Source: Anodontia alba (taxonomy: Eukaryota > Mollusca > Bivalvia > Lucinida > Lucinidae). Taken from it: DNA of 64,000 nucleotides. The translations under genes and the position numbers were made by a program. The first letter of the stretch is position 1. Each line of letters opens with the position of its first letter. Shown here piece after piece: positions 1-11,029 of this stretch. The notes below the pieces were generated by a model. The model saw nothing but the letters and a program-made list of their open reading frames with translations. It had not been told where the DNA came from and searched no databases. The stretch lies in contig OZ024827.1 of NCBI GenBank assembly GCA_964016985.1, positions 77,950,335 through 78,014,334 on the forward strand. The letters are read 5' to 3'.

Positions 1-28
1 AAAATTATATAGGCCTGTTTTTGTGATG
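1..28 (+). mobile_element. MITE-A, right terminal fragment (cut by window edge)
   Basis: The first 28 bases match the right end of the MITE-A family seen complete further on (for example ending at 13948, 16190 and 29830): an AAAATTATATAGG stretch followed by the terminal inverted repeat that ends in GTGATG. The rest lies outside the window. Confidence 0.8.
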
Positions 29-690
29 CGGTGGATTCGAAAGTACATTCCACCATCTACGAATGCCCTAGGTATTTAGATGTCCAAAACCGATACGTAC
101 CCGATATACGTCGAATACACAACATACATGAGCTACAGTATGGATAAAAAACCTATCAGCCGATGAAAATGAGGCTTTAATCCAAATAGGGCATGAGTTC
201 ATCATTGAATCCAAACGGTTTGTATAGCAAACTCCAACATCAATGATGCAGACGCAATTCCATCCATTAATTCCTTTATTTATCTGCTCATTTAAAAACA
301 TACAGTATGACCAGTAAATATGACCACTATAACAATTACAATTATCACCATTCCTAGCTGGTCATCGTCAGGAATCGATCCTGATTCTATTTTCTTTCTT
401 TTCTATTCCCGATCTTTTTAAATATGCAATGAATATCTATCTCTTTATATGAGAGCAGGCTATATATACTATATCTTTGCTACTTTGCATCCAAGGGGTT
501 GCAGGTGAGTCGCTTTCCTTTCAGAATGGTGTGCAGTGGACATGTTTATGGACAGAAACATGAACAGATCATTGCCTTATGCCCCATTAAATTGATATAA
601 AGAAAACAATTGTTACAGTAATCATTCCATAGTAGTCTGCACTGCTGGAAGGAATGAGGCAAAAAGCATGCTTCGCTCATGCAGTTGCAC
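29..690. other. Unassigned AT-rich sequence
   Basis: No gene, splice structure or recognisable repeat was found here. The short open frames are not supported by any domain or codon pattern. Confidence 0.5.
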
Positions 691-691
691 C

Positions 692-714
692 CTCTCTCTC
701 TCTCTCTCTCTCTC
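692..714. repeat. (CT)n microsatellite
   Basis: Uninterrupted CT dinucleotides, about eleven units. Confidence 0.95.
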
Positions 715-821
715 AGAGTAAATTTTCCTGAATGTATTTCCAGTTACCTAAGTTGTACATTATTATATGAATCAGGAAATGTCAGATATTGAATGAAAAC
801 AAGTACATGTAGTTTCTGTTT

Positions 822-2170
822 TTGGTTTCGTTCTGAACCCGTTTTCAGTTTATTTCTCATTATGGCCTCTTTCTAAGACAGTTTACGAGCGGCAACGTTA
901 ATAATTACCACCCTATTGGCTAATTCAGAAGACGACAATTTAATGATAGTTTTTACATTTTTTCCAGAAAACAGGATCTAACATTTCATGCAAACTGTCC
1001 CCATTGAATACAATTTGCATGATACAGACGAATCTCAATAGCTCGAAAACCGATGGCTCGTTCACCATGGCTAATTCGAACTCGTTTTTGAGTCCCTACG
1101 AAATTCTTCCAATAGATCAAGAAAACACATATTTAAGGAAGCTGTATTACTTCATTATGAAATTGTATGTTACAATTATTGTGTAGAAGATCGATAGATT
1201 TCCCATAATAAGCGACTTTGCTTCCTGACCTGGCGCCATGATTAACCTTCAATGACTCGAACTACACATGGCTCGAACAATTTTTCATGGTCCCAAAGGT
1301 GTTCGAGCCATTGAAGTTCGACTGTATGTCATATCCTGTTTCCTGGGAAAAATAAGAAAATTATCTCAAAATGTCTTCTTCTGAAAATTATACTAAGAGT
1401 GCTAAGCGTTAAAGAAGGCATCAATGCTCAAGATTTGATCTGCTTAGTTCAAGATTAGGTGTTGTTTTTTTTCAACTGAAAAGTAGTGATTCGTTCTGAT
1501 CCCAGTTTCAGATAACTTCTCTTTTTACCTTTTTCTAAGACAGATGCGAGCGGCAACGTTAACCATAACCACCCAATTTGCTGATTCAGCAGACGACGAA
1601 TTGGCGATAGTTTTCATATTTTTCCCAGAAAACGGGATTTGACATTTCATGAAATGTCAAATCCCTTTTTCTGGAAAAAATAAGATTATTGTCACAGAAT
1701 GTCGTCTGCTGAAAATTATACCAGGAGTGCTAAGCGTTAAAGAAGGCATCGATGATCAAGATTCGATCTGCATAGTTCAAGATAAGGATTTGTTTTTCAA
1801 TTGAAAAATAGTGATTCGTTCTGATCTCAGTTTCAGATAAATTCTCATTATGGCCTCTTTCTAAGACAGTTTGCGAGAGGCAACGTTAACCATTACCACC
1901 TTATTGGCTAATTCAGCAGACAACAAATTGGTGATATTTTTCATATTTTCCCAGAAAACAGGATTCGACATTTCATGCTAATTGTCTCCATTGAAAACAA
2001 TTTGCATGATATGTCAAATCCTGTTTTCTGGGAAAAATAAGAAAATTGTCACAAAATGTCGTCTGCTGAAAATTATACCCAGAGTGCTAAGCGTTAAAGA
2101 AGGCATCAATGCTCAAGATTTCATCTGCTTAATTCAAAATAAGGATTTTTTGAACTGAAAAGTAGAGATA
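822..2170 (+). repeat. Tandem triplication of a ~330-360 bp inverted-repeat unit (family K)
   Basis: Three units start near 822, 1486 and 1813. Each opens with a TTCGTTCTGA...CAGTTTCAG block, then GCGAGCGGCAACGTTA, then an inverted repeat whose arms carry CAGCAGACGAC / GTCGTCTGCTG and CCCAGAAAACAGGAT / its complement. Unit 1 is lengthened by a pogo-like MITE (1025-1324). Unit 2 has lost about 40 bp at the hairpin centre. Unit 3 is the most intact. Single related copies lie near 14700-14808, 15040-15086 and 32060-32230. Function unknown; it looks like a nonautonomous foldback element amplified in tandem. Confidence 0.8.
1025..1324 (+). mobile_element. pogo/Tigger-like MITE (family T), TA insertion
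   Basis: The element begins CAGACGAATCTCAATAGCTC and ends in the inverse, GAGCCATTGAAGTTCGACTG. TA flanks both ends. The unit it interrupts reads TTTGCATGATATGTCA uninterrupted in the third tandem unit near 2005-2020, so the empty site is visible and the TA duplication is confirmed. CAGT-type ends and TA duplication are typical of the pogo/Tigger group; no transposase remains. Relatives are at 29944-30307 and 39297-39599. Confidence 0.8.
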
Positions 2171-2175
2171 TTTTG

Positions 2176-2275
2176 CTTATTTCTCTACAAATACATGTGT
2201 TGTGGTACTCATTAGAAGCGACTCGCCAAGGCGCTTCTAATGAGTACCAACAACATGTTTATGTGGAGGAATAAG
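2176..2275. repeat. Free-standing 100 bp hairpin module (family M)
   Basis: A near-perfect inverted repeat with arms of about 48 bp. It opens CTTATTTC and closes GGAATAAG, with GGTACTCATTAGAAGCG and its complement around a short GC-rich loop. The same ends and layout form the core of MITE-A and of the pogo-like MITE at 29944. Here it stands outside either family, just after the family K tandem units. Confidence 0.75.
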
Positions 2276-2654
2276 AAAAAAATATTATTTGAAAATCCAA
2301 ATTTATCTGGAGCTATAAATCTGTCATCAATAATGATGATGATATCTGTTATGTTCCATTCTGACTTGAAAGTAAGGTCTAACAAGCCCTCTAAATTCTG
2401 ATTATTCGGAAATAAATGGCATCCAACATCATAACATCGCATCCAAACTCGCGATTAACATCTTTTGGTTGCAATTCAAAGCCAAAAAGGCTATTTGTCT
2501 GCCCGTTAGGATGTCATGTAACACGACTGCCTTCATTCAAACGAAACGCTGACAATCTCATTGCTCAACATAATGACTATTTCACAGACAAAATTACGTT
2601 AATATTATGTACAACGCGAAAAAAAGAATATTTTATAGTTTGTGAACAATAATA

Positions 2655-2735
2655 TGATTGCATGCAGTCTGATCAGGGTCTATTCGTCGCTTTATTGATC
2701 CATTGATTTTATAAGGGACCCTGATCAGACTGCAA
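2655..2735. repeat. Palindromic GATCAG-core repeat
   Basis: TGCAGTCTGATCAGGGTC at the left and its complement GACCCTGATCAGACTGCA at the right surround a loop of roughly 35 bp. It belongs to the dispersed GATCAG hairpin group that also forms the core of MITE-B and MITE-C. Confidence 0.7.
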
Positions 2736-3149
2736 ATATTCAAGCTAATCGGGACCTTCGTTGACCTTCTAATGATCTTATTTACGCCGGGCTGGTATCT
2801 GTTTGAGGTTGTTTTTGTAAAATGTGTATGCATTTGGAGAACATCGGTTTTCTTCCAGTTTTATGGGGTTCTTATGGAGTTATATATAAGTATTCACCCC
2901 ACTTCCTTTTTTTATTATTCAAAGTCATAATTTTGCAGCAGAGAACTGTGCTATTGGTAACATAGTGAAATAAAAAATGGGAAGTACTGTGTAGAAAAAA
3001 TGTAGAAATGTGGGTTTTGCTCATGTAAAAGAGAAACGAGCAGTTTTCCCGTAGAATCCCCAATTTGACCATTCGACCTGAAATTAGATTGTTGCTGTCA
3101 ATATTCGTACACTTTTGAATTGGTTTCATTTCGGGTTTTTTTCGTCGTA
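2736..3149. other. Unassigned sequence upstream of LINE
   Basis: No recognisable element. The 117-residue minus-strand open frame (2872-3225) has no family signature and runs into LINE sequence, so I do not call it a gene. Confidence 0.4.
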
Positions 3150-4160
3150 CTACGAAGAAGAAACAAATCTGAACAATCATTAAAGAATACATTAGAAATT
3201 TTAATTTTTTTTTATTTGATGTCAAGTCTGAAGATAAATATAGAAAAAACTAGGGCAGTATGGATTGGAAGCATGAACAAATCAAATTGCCAATTATGTA
3301 GGGATATTCACCTTAATTGGGAACAAAAACCAATAAAAATTTTAGGGGTGACCTTCACTCCAGAAGTTTTTGATGTTTGGCAGCACAATGCACCAGATAT
3401 CCTACAAAAAATGGAAAATATTTTAGCCGTATGGTCAAAACGGAAACTCACTCTCCAAGGAAAAATAACAATTATAAAATCAGTAGTTTTGTCTAAATTT
3501 GTCCATTTATTCTTATCATTACCCAACCCACCGGGGAACCTGATACAGACATTGAATAAAATGTTTTATAAATTCCTCTGGAATTCAGGGCAGATAGAAT
3601 TAAAAGAAAGTATATTGTAAAAAATATATCAAAAGGAGGATTGAGAATGATAAAAATTGAAAACTTTATTTATGCCTTAAAAATAACCCGGCTCAGAAGA
3701 CATATTTTACAGGAACATTGCACTTGGAACACCTTAACTGAACTCAATTTAACAGAAGTCTTTTCTAGGGAAGATAATTATTCTTACTTAAAATCAGAAG
3801 AATTAAGCAACCCCTTTTTGAAAGACACTTTACAAAGTTGGAAATTATTTTGCAAAGCTGTACCCATAGAAGCGGTAGAAGATATTTTGTGTTCTCCAAT
3901 TTGGTTTAATTCAAAATTTAATCAAGGTCAAAATTTATTTATTAAGGAATGATATGATAAGGGTATAAGAAATATTGTAGATTTACATGATAATGAGGGA
4001 AAATTCTACCAGTTCAATGATTTAAAAAAATACAATATAAATGGTACTTTCTTAGACTTTTATTCTATTTTAAGAAAAATACATAATGAATGGAAGACTA
4101 AAATACTTGAAAATAGTTTGATATGCCAGCATCTTAAGAATAATGTAGTGCAAAACTGTT
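3150..4160 (+). pseudogene. L1/Tx1-like LINE ORF2, middle part (split by nested LINE)
   Basis: Remnant of a non-LTR retrotransposon polyprotein, covering the end of the reverse transcriptase and the region after it. Visible hallmarks are LKINIEKTRAVWIGSM, the motif that follows the catalytic YADD block in L1/Tx1-type elements, and a later IKILGVTFTPE stretch. The endonuclease and YADD itself are missing, so the copy is 5'-truncated near 3150. One base seems lost near 3590 in a G run, shifting the frame from WNSG to the RKYIVKNISKGGLRMIK frame. A TGG-to-TGA nonsense change interrupts the frame at about 3951. The reading frame then resumes to about 4160, where an antisense LINE is inserted. It continues at 6743. 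Not functional in this form. Confidence 0.8.
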
Positions 4161-4198
4161 ATAAGATAAGATAAGATAAGATAAGATAAGATAAGATA
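4161..4198 (-). repeat. (TTATC)n 3' tail of the nested antisense LINE
   Basis: On the plus strand this is a run of ATAAG units. Read on the minus strand it is a TTATC microsatellite following GAAATAAATTATC at the 3' end of the nested LINE. Short tandem tails of this kind replace poly(A) in several LINE clades. Confidence 0.7.
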
Positions 4199-4454
4199 AT
4201 TTATTTCAGAAACATAAGCCTACTGGCCCTTGAGTTCTACAGGTATGCATTTAACTAAGTGTGTACATAAAGTACAGAAATGGCGAACAATATTGCATTT
4301 TCCATTTTGTGAACAGTGATTTTAGGCTGTTCAACATATTTAAGATTTCAATATACTATTATCACTATTATGCACTGTACGGAGAGATTGTAAGCACCGA
4401 CACACTTCCAAATATCTTTCTATATGGTTTCTCATCATCAATAATAACTTACTT

Positions 4455-5400
4455 TGTTACATAGCTATATATGATGTGCGTGGGGCCAGTTAGGAATCTT
4501 GACAGGGGAGACAATTATCTCCACTCCCAAAACTCCCCCTGTTTACCCACTTCCATCACGTAAGTAAACACGGATATCCCTCATTTACATGGTTGACAAA
4601 AGCATATAATATAAGGAAACAGATATGTAAGGCGTGAAGTCTCAGATCAGCCTATGCAACCGCATGGCACAATTGCACAGGCTGATCCGAGATCAGCTCT
4701 ATCACAGGTAACTATACGTTAAATTCCCAAATTTGCAAAACAAAATCAAATAATCCGTTTACACATTCGCGCAGTCTGAATCCTAGGCTTACCTGGTCAT
4801 CAAACAACTTCAAACGTTTTATTAATATTATGTGGGAACCAGTAAGGAATTCTGCCAGGGGAGATGGCCATCTCCTCTCCCAAAATTCCCTGTTTACCCA
4901 TACTAATCATGCTGAATAGCAAAGAATACCCCGCCTTCCCTAAGAGACAACTACTTCTATGTTCGATAAGACAGAGTGCAAACAAATACCGAAATCTGAG
5001 GTTTTGATATCCATGATCAGCCCCAGATCAGCCTATGCCATCTCATAATCAGATCGCATAGGTCGATCCCTGACCTCCTCGATCATCGGGTAACTACAAA
5101 TAAATTGGATAAACTCAAATTGAATAAACGAAATCTAAATTCAGTCTACGTATTCACTCAGCCTGGTCCCAGACTAACTTGTTTATCAAACAACTTTAAC
5201 ATTTAATTTCTATTATGTGGGAACCAGAAGGGAATCTGCCAGGGGAGATAATTATCTCCTCTCCCAAACTCCGTCTGTTTACCCTCACTTACCATGCCCA
5301 GTAACATTTTAATATATCTCTTTTTATGATTGGCAAATACCTCTAAGCACAATATGCCCAGTTGCAAACAAGTACAGAAACCTACATTTTAAAACCCATG
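4455..5400. repeat. Three tandem ~360-385 bp repeats in the LINE 3' UTR
   Basis: Units recur at about 4475, 4832 and 5216. Each contains GTGGGAACCAG, then CCAGGGGAGATAATTATC with its complement CTCC(T)CTCCC, then CTGTTTACCC. Between them lie GATCAGCCTATGC palindromes and a TCAAACAACTT segment. The GGGGAGATAATTATCTCC stem would form a stable hairpin in the transcript. Both outer units are partial. Repeats in a LINE 3' UTR could bear on template recognition, but that is inference. Confidence 0.75.
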
Positions 5401-5471
5401 AGAAAGAATTCCACTAGTATTGTTTTTACAAACTACTTAAAAATACAAGCTCATTTCTTTTTTTAAAGGCT

Positions 5472-6745
5472 TTATATGTATAAATAGCCAAATTGCGAAT
5501 ATCTTTTTTTCCGGTTTGACGTTAATAACTCAACAAATTTACGCATATTTGGTCTAACCCGAAAATATCTAGGTATATATAAAATTCTAAGATGTGCGTA
5601 ATTAGAGCATTCCAATACAAAATGATACTCGTCTTCTAAAACATTACAATAACTACATTTACTTTCATTAATATCTACCCTTATCGGCCTAGACCACCTC
5701 CCCGCCTCTATTTCCAATCTGTGTGACGAAACTCTTAATCTGGTCAAAGCTATTCGAAATTTTTTAACAGTTACACAGTCTAAATATGACTGGAAATCAA
5801 AACTAAATATATTCCGATAAAACAGTGCTCGTGATGATCCTTCAATCTCTGCAGTAATATTCTGGCTGAAAATATTCTTTAACCTCTGTTTAAACATCGA
5901 CAGAAATACTTTAATATCCCCCACGTTCTGTTGCAACCAGACCTCTCTAAATCCAAAGTTACATAACAAATGCTTTACCAAAGATGCCCAGTTAATAATT
6001 CTATCACTAATTTCCAAATCCCGTATCATCATATCATAAACGGCTCTGATATATTTATTTGCATTTGTGTTAACAATCTTTAACCAAAAACGTACAATAA
6101 TTAAATATCTTTGTATTTGACAACTAGTTCGTCCTAACTCCCCATAAATAAAGTTATTTTGTGTAGATATCTTAACACCTAAAAGCCTTTTACAAAACTG
6201 AAGATGTATTCTTTCAATATGCACAGCTTTGCAAAATCCCCAGACTTCCGCCCCATAATTCATTATTGGAGTTACAAGCTTATCAAATAGTTCTAATGTG
6301 TGTTTGACATCAATGTTTGTAAATTTATGCAGATAACTGTTTAATTTAAAAACAGCTTTCTGTGCCTGTCCTGCTAAGTTTGTTGTGCCCCAGAAAAAGA
6401 ACCCCCAGACGTAAAAATTATACCCAAGTATGAGAAAGAAGAAACGATTTCTAATTTTTGCCCGTCATAATAAAACTTCAAATTTCTTGGAAGTGTACCC
6501 CCTTTTCTAAATACGACCACCTTTGTTTTAGAGATATAAACTTTCAACTTCCATCTATTATAATATGCATTTAGAATATTTATACCATTCTGCAATCCTT
6601 CCTCAGTTTCAGAAAATAATGTAATATCGTCTGCATATAGCAATAATAATAACTTTAAAGATCCTATATCAATCCCATCTAAACCATTTAATCGGAACTC
6701 TTCTTCCAAATCATTCACATACATTGAGAACAAAAAGGGTGACAA
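5472..6745 (-). pseudogene. LINE reverse transcriptase C-terminal half with zinc knuckle
   Basis: From 6745 down, the frame reads LSPFLFSMYVNDLE, then LLLYADDITLF (the catalytic YADD), then KVVVFRKGG and FSYLGIIFTSGG, giving the RT palm and thumb. The frame then shifts: a G4 run on the minus strand (6388-6391) appears one base too long. Correct reading continues NLAGQAQKAVFKLNSYLH into the 263-residue frame ending at 5472. That second part holds the CSYC...H...C knuckle (C-x2-C-x7-H-x4-C) typical of LINE C-termini. Clade assignment is uncertain (CR1/Jockey/RTE-type). Apart from the one homopolymer lesion the frame is clean, so the insertion is fairly young. Confidence 0.8.
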
Positions 6746-7493
6746 ACATATATAAAGTATCTAACCAAAGACAAAAAAGGAAGCAACACTTTCTATGATA
6801 TAATGGTTGGTGTAAAGGAGGCAACGCCTCCATCTTGCAAGTGGGAGAACATATTAGGACATATTGACCAAGAAGAGTGGAACAGCTATAATGCATTTCT
6901 AAGGGAACTTAAAGAAGTAAAATTGCAAGAATTTCAATTCAAAATCAATAATAACGTATTAGTGACAAAATCATTTCTTTTTAGGATTAACAAATTAGAT
7001 AATGACAGATGCTCCTTTTGTGATATTGAGTCAGAAACAACACCACACATATTTATTCATTGTGAGAAAGTCAAAGAATTTTGGTCATCTCTACAAACTT
7101 GGCTAGAAGCACACTCCAGTATCTCTCTCCAGCTAACTACGAAGAATTTAGTTTTCTCTAGACAAGCACAAAGAAGGCAAGATTTACTAAACTACATCTT
7201 AGTATTGGCTAAATACTTTATTTACAAGACAAAATTTTATACGAATACTCTTAGATTAGAAAATTTTATAACATACCTAAAGAGAAAATTTCAACATGAA
7301 ATGTATATATAAAAAAATAAATAATAGTTTTGATAAATTCTTATCAAAATGGTCAGCATTATACCTAGTTTTCATGGATAATAATAATAATAATATATAA
7401 TTAATGACAACAATAATAATGATAATGCAAATAAGGTGGAAATATAATGCAATATTATTTGAAATACAGAATTAAAAAAAAAAAAAAAAAAAA
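6743..7493 (+). pseudogene. L1/Tx1-like LINE ORF2, C-terminal part, 3' UTR and poly(A)
   Basis: This resumes the LINE interrupted at 4160. The frame TYIKYLTKDKKGSNTFYDIM leads into the open frame from 6803 to 7312 without a break. It contains CSFC...H...C (CSFCDIESETTPHIFIHC), the C-terminal zinc knuckle. A stop at 7312 is followed by a short AT-rich 3' UTR with ATA trinucleotide repeats and a poly(A) tail at 7474-7493. The poly(A) tail, rather than a microsatellite, fits the L1/Tx1 group. Confidence 0.8.
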
Positions 7494-7515
7494 GCAGGAA
7501 AATAACACATCTGCA

Positions 7516-7766
7516 GCGGGCCCCCGTAGCCTGGTGGATAGGAGAGTTCTCCGTTGTGGTTCGAGCCTTGCTCGGGTCGCATGTGGGAAAGCCAAGTTCT
7601 GTTTATGGATGGCCAGGCGGTTTTTCCAAGGGTTCTCCGGTTTTTGGCCACCTTTGATGAAGGATTGGCTATTGGCTTTATATGTGAAAACCTCACCCCC
7701 ACCTCCCTGCACTCCCCCCCCTCCCCCCCCACCCGCCCCCCCAAAAAAAAAAAAAAAAAAAAAAAA
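7516..7766 (+). mobile_element. tRNA-derived SINE with poly(A) tail
   Basis: An internal RNA polymerase III promoter is visible: an A-box-like TAGCCTGGTGG at 7527-7537 and a B-box GGTTCGAGCC at 7558-7567, about 20 bp apart as in tRNA. A tRNA-unrelated body follows, then a C-rich stretch (about 7691-7742) and a 24-base poly(A) at 7743-7766. It sits directly behind the poly(A) of the LINE. A possible short duplication (ATCTGC) flanks it, but this is weak. Confidence 0.7.
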
Positions 7767-8100
7767 GAGTATCTGCTTGTGTAGATGGGATATCATGACA
7801 ATTGAGGGATTCTCATGACTTGCAAAATGATGAAATCATGAATCAACAAAATTTAACCCCTGAAAGTTTTTTTTCCTGCATTGTGGGAAGGTCATGCAAA
7901 GCAAAAATATCTTGGGGAAAAAAGTGTTGGTTTTTGTCAGAAACTGATTCACAGGTAAGCTGGAAGCTGTCAAGATGTAGTTAACTCTTAATATTGTACA
8001 AACAGATCAAATGAATTTTGTTTGCCAGCTACATAATTTGTTTTCTAGATAGGAACTATATGACAGCTTTCTGCAGGCCTGTTAATACACATAGTTATGA
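7767..8100. other. Unassigned sequence
   Basis: No gene or recognisable repeat was seen. Confidence 0.4.
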
Positions 8101-8475
8101 AAAAAAAAAAAAAAGAAAAACATACTGAAATTTTAAAACCTTGCAGGAAAAATGCATTATTGTTCATAAAAGATGAAAAACAAAACAAAAAAAAACAACA
8201 AAAAACAAAAAAAAAAACACAAAAAAAAACCAAACAAACAAAAACACATGACCCACTGTAGGAAGGATGCAAGGAGAGAGAATGGTTAATTCTTTTATTA
8301 AATAGACTTTGTATATATGTTATATGTAATTTTCAGATAAATAAAATTACCAACAACAACAAAAAAAAAAAAAAAAATAAAATAAAAAATGAAATACTAA
8401 AAAAACAAAACAAAACAAAAAAAAAACAAAAAAAAAAAAAAAAAAAAAACTCATTTCACCAAAAAAAAAAAAGGA
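8101..8475. repeat. A-rich low-complexity tract
   Basis: Blocks of poly(A) mixed with AAAC units at about 8101-8120, 8180-8250 and 8355-8475. The open frames over it are homopolymer artefacts. Confidence 0.85.
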
Positions 8476-9180
8476 AGAAACAAAAGATATTTTTCTTTGT
8501 TTACGATTGGAAATATGCATTCTCAAATCGAATGGATTATGAGGTGGTTTAATAATACACTTTAATTTGATAGTCAAGCATGGAAAGATTTGGGCCGAAA
8601 GAAAATATTATGAATGGAGAAAAGAACGAAACACTGCTACATAGATGATTTCGGATATAGTATGTTCGGCCTAAGCTATGGATGGCGACATGTAATTATG
8701 TTTATGCGGGCTAAAAAACAGACGATCACAGTTGATTTTTTTACATGGTTCTGATAACGTCTATAATGTTTTTATCGTTGAGTATTGCGATAATTTATAT
8801 AATTACATGTACAACCTTTCATAAACTATAACATTATTTCACTATACTACGATCTATAGGGAGCTAAGTAATGCATGACAGATTAGTTTCCCGGCGTATT
8901 GATGCTTTACATCAATGTTTTCTTGTTTCTCTATTTATATATTTTACTACGTGTAGAGTGCTGCGCTCTAAATATCCAATTTCTCATTGGGGCATGAAAC
9001 TATGGAACTATTTTGTTGCGTGCTTAAAAAGCGAGATTAGGTTTTCAGTGGGTGATAACCGACAATAGAAATTCAGTATTTGCGGACGGTTATTGACGCA
9101 ACCCTACCCAAGATCTAATAATTATAAACTTGATAAACTATTTCTTACAACATTAGAAAATCAAAGCTCCACCTCCAAGT
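8476..9180. other. Unassigned sequence
   Basis: No coding, RNA or repeat signature was found. Confidence 0.4.
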
Positions 9181-9319
9181 GAGAAAACTCTCAAGCACAA
9201 ACACACAGCGTCCTAACAACGTCGATACATCGTCGCTACAACGTCATGATTTCCTTTTCGAATCTATTTACAAAAAAAAAAAAAAAAAAACTCTGTAAGG
9301 ATGGATTCTTTGGAAGCAA

Positions 9320-9428
9320 CCCAGCAGGCACATGACGTTTTATACAACGTCGGCTCAACGTCGACACAACGTCATGAAGTTGCGTCGACGTTGAGGCGAC
9401 GTTGTATTTACATCATGTGCCTGCTGGG
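9320..9428. mobile_element. Palindromic MITE with CCCAGCAGGCACATGA ends
   Basis: A 109 bp inverted repeat. The ends are CCCAGCAGGCACATGA and TCATGTGCCTGCTGGG, and the interior is built of ACGTC/GACGT steps (AACGTCG, TCGACGTTG). A degraded half of the same pattern (CAACGTC repeats) lies at 9210-9255, and a related end occurs near 62710-62740. No transposase; family unknown to me. Confidence 0.75.
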
Positions 9429-9649
9429 GAGGAACCTCCAAAGAAACGAAAACAGTAATCTGAGGTTCATGGAGTCGGTTAAAGTCGTGTTTTATTAGTC
9501 TTACACAAGCATCGGCCAACAACAGGCAACATTATGTGAATTTCTCAGTAAAGACGTTATACCCTATTTCTTACCACATTTTAACCTTGTCATACTGAAT
9601 TAATTATATGCAACACCCATTTCTAATTTCCAGATAACTTGATCCAGAT

Positions 9650-9742
9650 TGTTGATATAGATTCACTGAATGGCAAACAGTACAGATCCAGATCAGCTGG
9701 CTTCAGAAGCTAACTGATCGGAATCTACACTGTTTGCAAAGG
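9650..9742. repeat. Palindromic repeat, GCAAACAGT/GATCAG variant
   Basis: GGCAAACAGTACAGATCCAG at the left and its inverse (CGGAATCTACACTGTTTGC) at the right, with GATCAGCTG near the centre. Other members of this variant are near 30415, 34200, 40605, 49850 and 53890. Confidence 0.7.
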
Positions 9743-9810
9743 CAAGGTATTTATCCGGTTTCAGCAGGGCCATGGTTAATAGGTGAAATGGTATTAGACT
9801 TGCTCGAGTA

Positions 9811-9990
9811 TCCAGTGACTAAATTTATTTTACTTACAATTTTGTTTGATAGTCCACTAAAATAAAACCAAAATAATATCCTGACTATAAAGGCTGATCA
9901 CTAGTGACCAGCCTTCATAGTCATGATATTATTTTGGTGTTATTTCAGTGGATTATCAAACAGGAATATAAGGGAAAAATAGTCACTGGA
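9811..9990. mobile_element. 180 bp foldback MITE with CCAGTGACTA ends
   Basis: The left arm runs from TCCAGTGACTA through AAATAATATC to GGCTGATCAC. The right arm is the complement, ending TAGTCACTGGA. The arms match over about 80 bp with few mismatches, so the whole element can fold into one hairpin. No coding content. Confidence 0.75.
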
Positions 9991-10560
9991 GACTGGAGCC
10001 TGCCTAATCCGGTATTTGTGATAGCACAGCTGAGGCTTTATAGAATGCTTGCTTTTAAACTTCAATAAAAATTAATATCATGATTGTATTGCTAACAGTC
10101 TGCTTGCGTTTGTAGTCATAACAATCTACTGAATCAAAACAGCCTCAAAACAAAATATCACTTATCCGTCAACAAAACACTTTCAAATTTCTCTGATCAA
10201 GGAAATACTGTGATCTTGTAGAACATAAAGTTTATCGATTTTAAGATAAAACGAGAACTACTTCTGAAAAGTCCTTTGCAAGTATCACACTTTGTGCCCA
10301 ACGAAATGGCACCGTGTGAATTTCCTTTCGGGAGTTTTGACTCACTTCCAGTTAAGGAGTTGTCAGTCCTGTTTCAGTCTTTTTTCAAATGCGGCTTTTT
10401 TGAATTCCACGAGTAGAAACATTGCAAAAGCAAATTAGCTTTAAGACATCTTAGAGTAGAATTACCGGCGCGAAACTTCATCCTAAATTCTTAAGCCCTG
10501 CCAAATTACAAATTACAAACACTACCTCATCAGTGAAACATCACATTATACACAGAGACA

Positions 10561-10975
10561 ATTATTATTGCATAAAAAGCAGTGTCGCACGTTATTAACA
10601 GCCGTGCATAAATCGGCGAAATCCGTGTATTAACAAGGCAATTCACAAGCTGTTAATGCACGGCTACGCAACTTTCAATATGATCGTACAGGGGCCACTA
10701 GAACGAGCATCATCCGTGGAAATTGCGTTTGCTAGACATTGGTGAAAAGGCCAAACTAAATAGTGCAAGAAATGACGCGAAATATAGCAAATGTTTTCAG
10801 TTTTTATGCAATAATAGCTATCGAACATGTTTTTTTTTTCAATGCATTAACATTCGCCAGGTCCCGAGAGAGGTGTTGAAAACTGAGGCCGGAGGCCGAG
10901 GTTTTCAACACCTCCCTCGGGACCTGGCGAATGTTAATGCATGAAAAACCATGTTTGATCCCTATAATGAGACAA
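10561..10975. mobile_element. Repeat E, copy 1, with ~50 bp-arm hairpin
   Basis: The copy begins ATTATTGCATAAAAAGCAGTG and contains TTAACAGCCGTGCAT and TGTTAATGCACGGCT. It ends in a strong hairpin (about 10841-10943) with arms ATGCATTAACATTCGCCAGG and complement around GAGGCCGGAGGCC. Longer copies are at 34809-36790 (interrupted), 38160-39004 and, as hairpin only, 39009-39137. Confidence 0.75.
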
Positions 10976-11029
10976 AGCAGAAGTCTAAATTTTAGTCTGG
11001 AGCCCTAGAAATCGTAAGAAGAATCATGA

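Larger units (their letters stand above)
4161..6742 (-). mobile_element. Nested 5'-truncated LINE, antisense, inside the L1/Tx1-like LINE
   Basis: The element runs on the minus strand from just upstream of LSPFLFSMYVNDLE (6745) to the TTATC tail at 4161. It is flanked by similar 15-16 bp sequences (CAAAACTGTTATAAG before, CAAACATATATAAAG after), which look like a diverged target-site duplication. Joining the flanks restores the frame of the outer LINE. It consists of the RT C-terminal half, a zinc-knuckle region and a ~1.3 kb 3' UTR holding three tandem repeats. Confidence 0.75.

Noticed and set aside
2872..3225. 117-residue minus-strand frame
   Set aside because: No domain, and it extends into sense-strand LINE sequence; treated as chance.
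7447..7818. Frames of 76-123 residues over the SINE
   Set aside because: They read through poly(A) and C-rich tracts and the SINE body on both strands; the SINE explains the sequence.
8045..8577. Phe-rich minus-strand frames
   Set aside because: They arise from poly(A)/AAAC low-complexity sequence.
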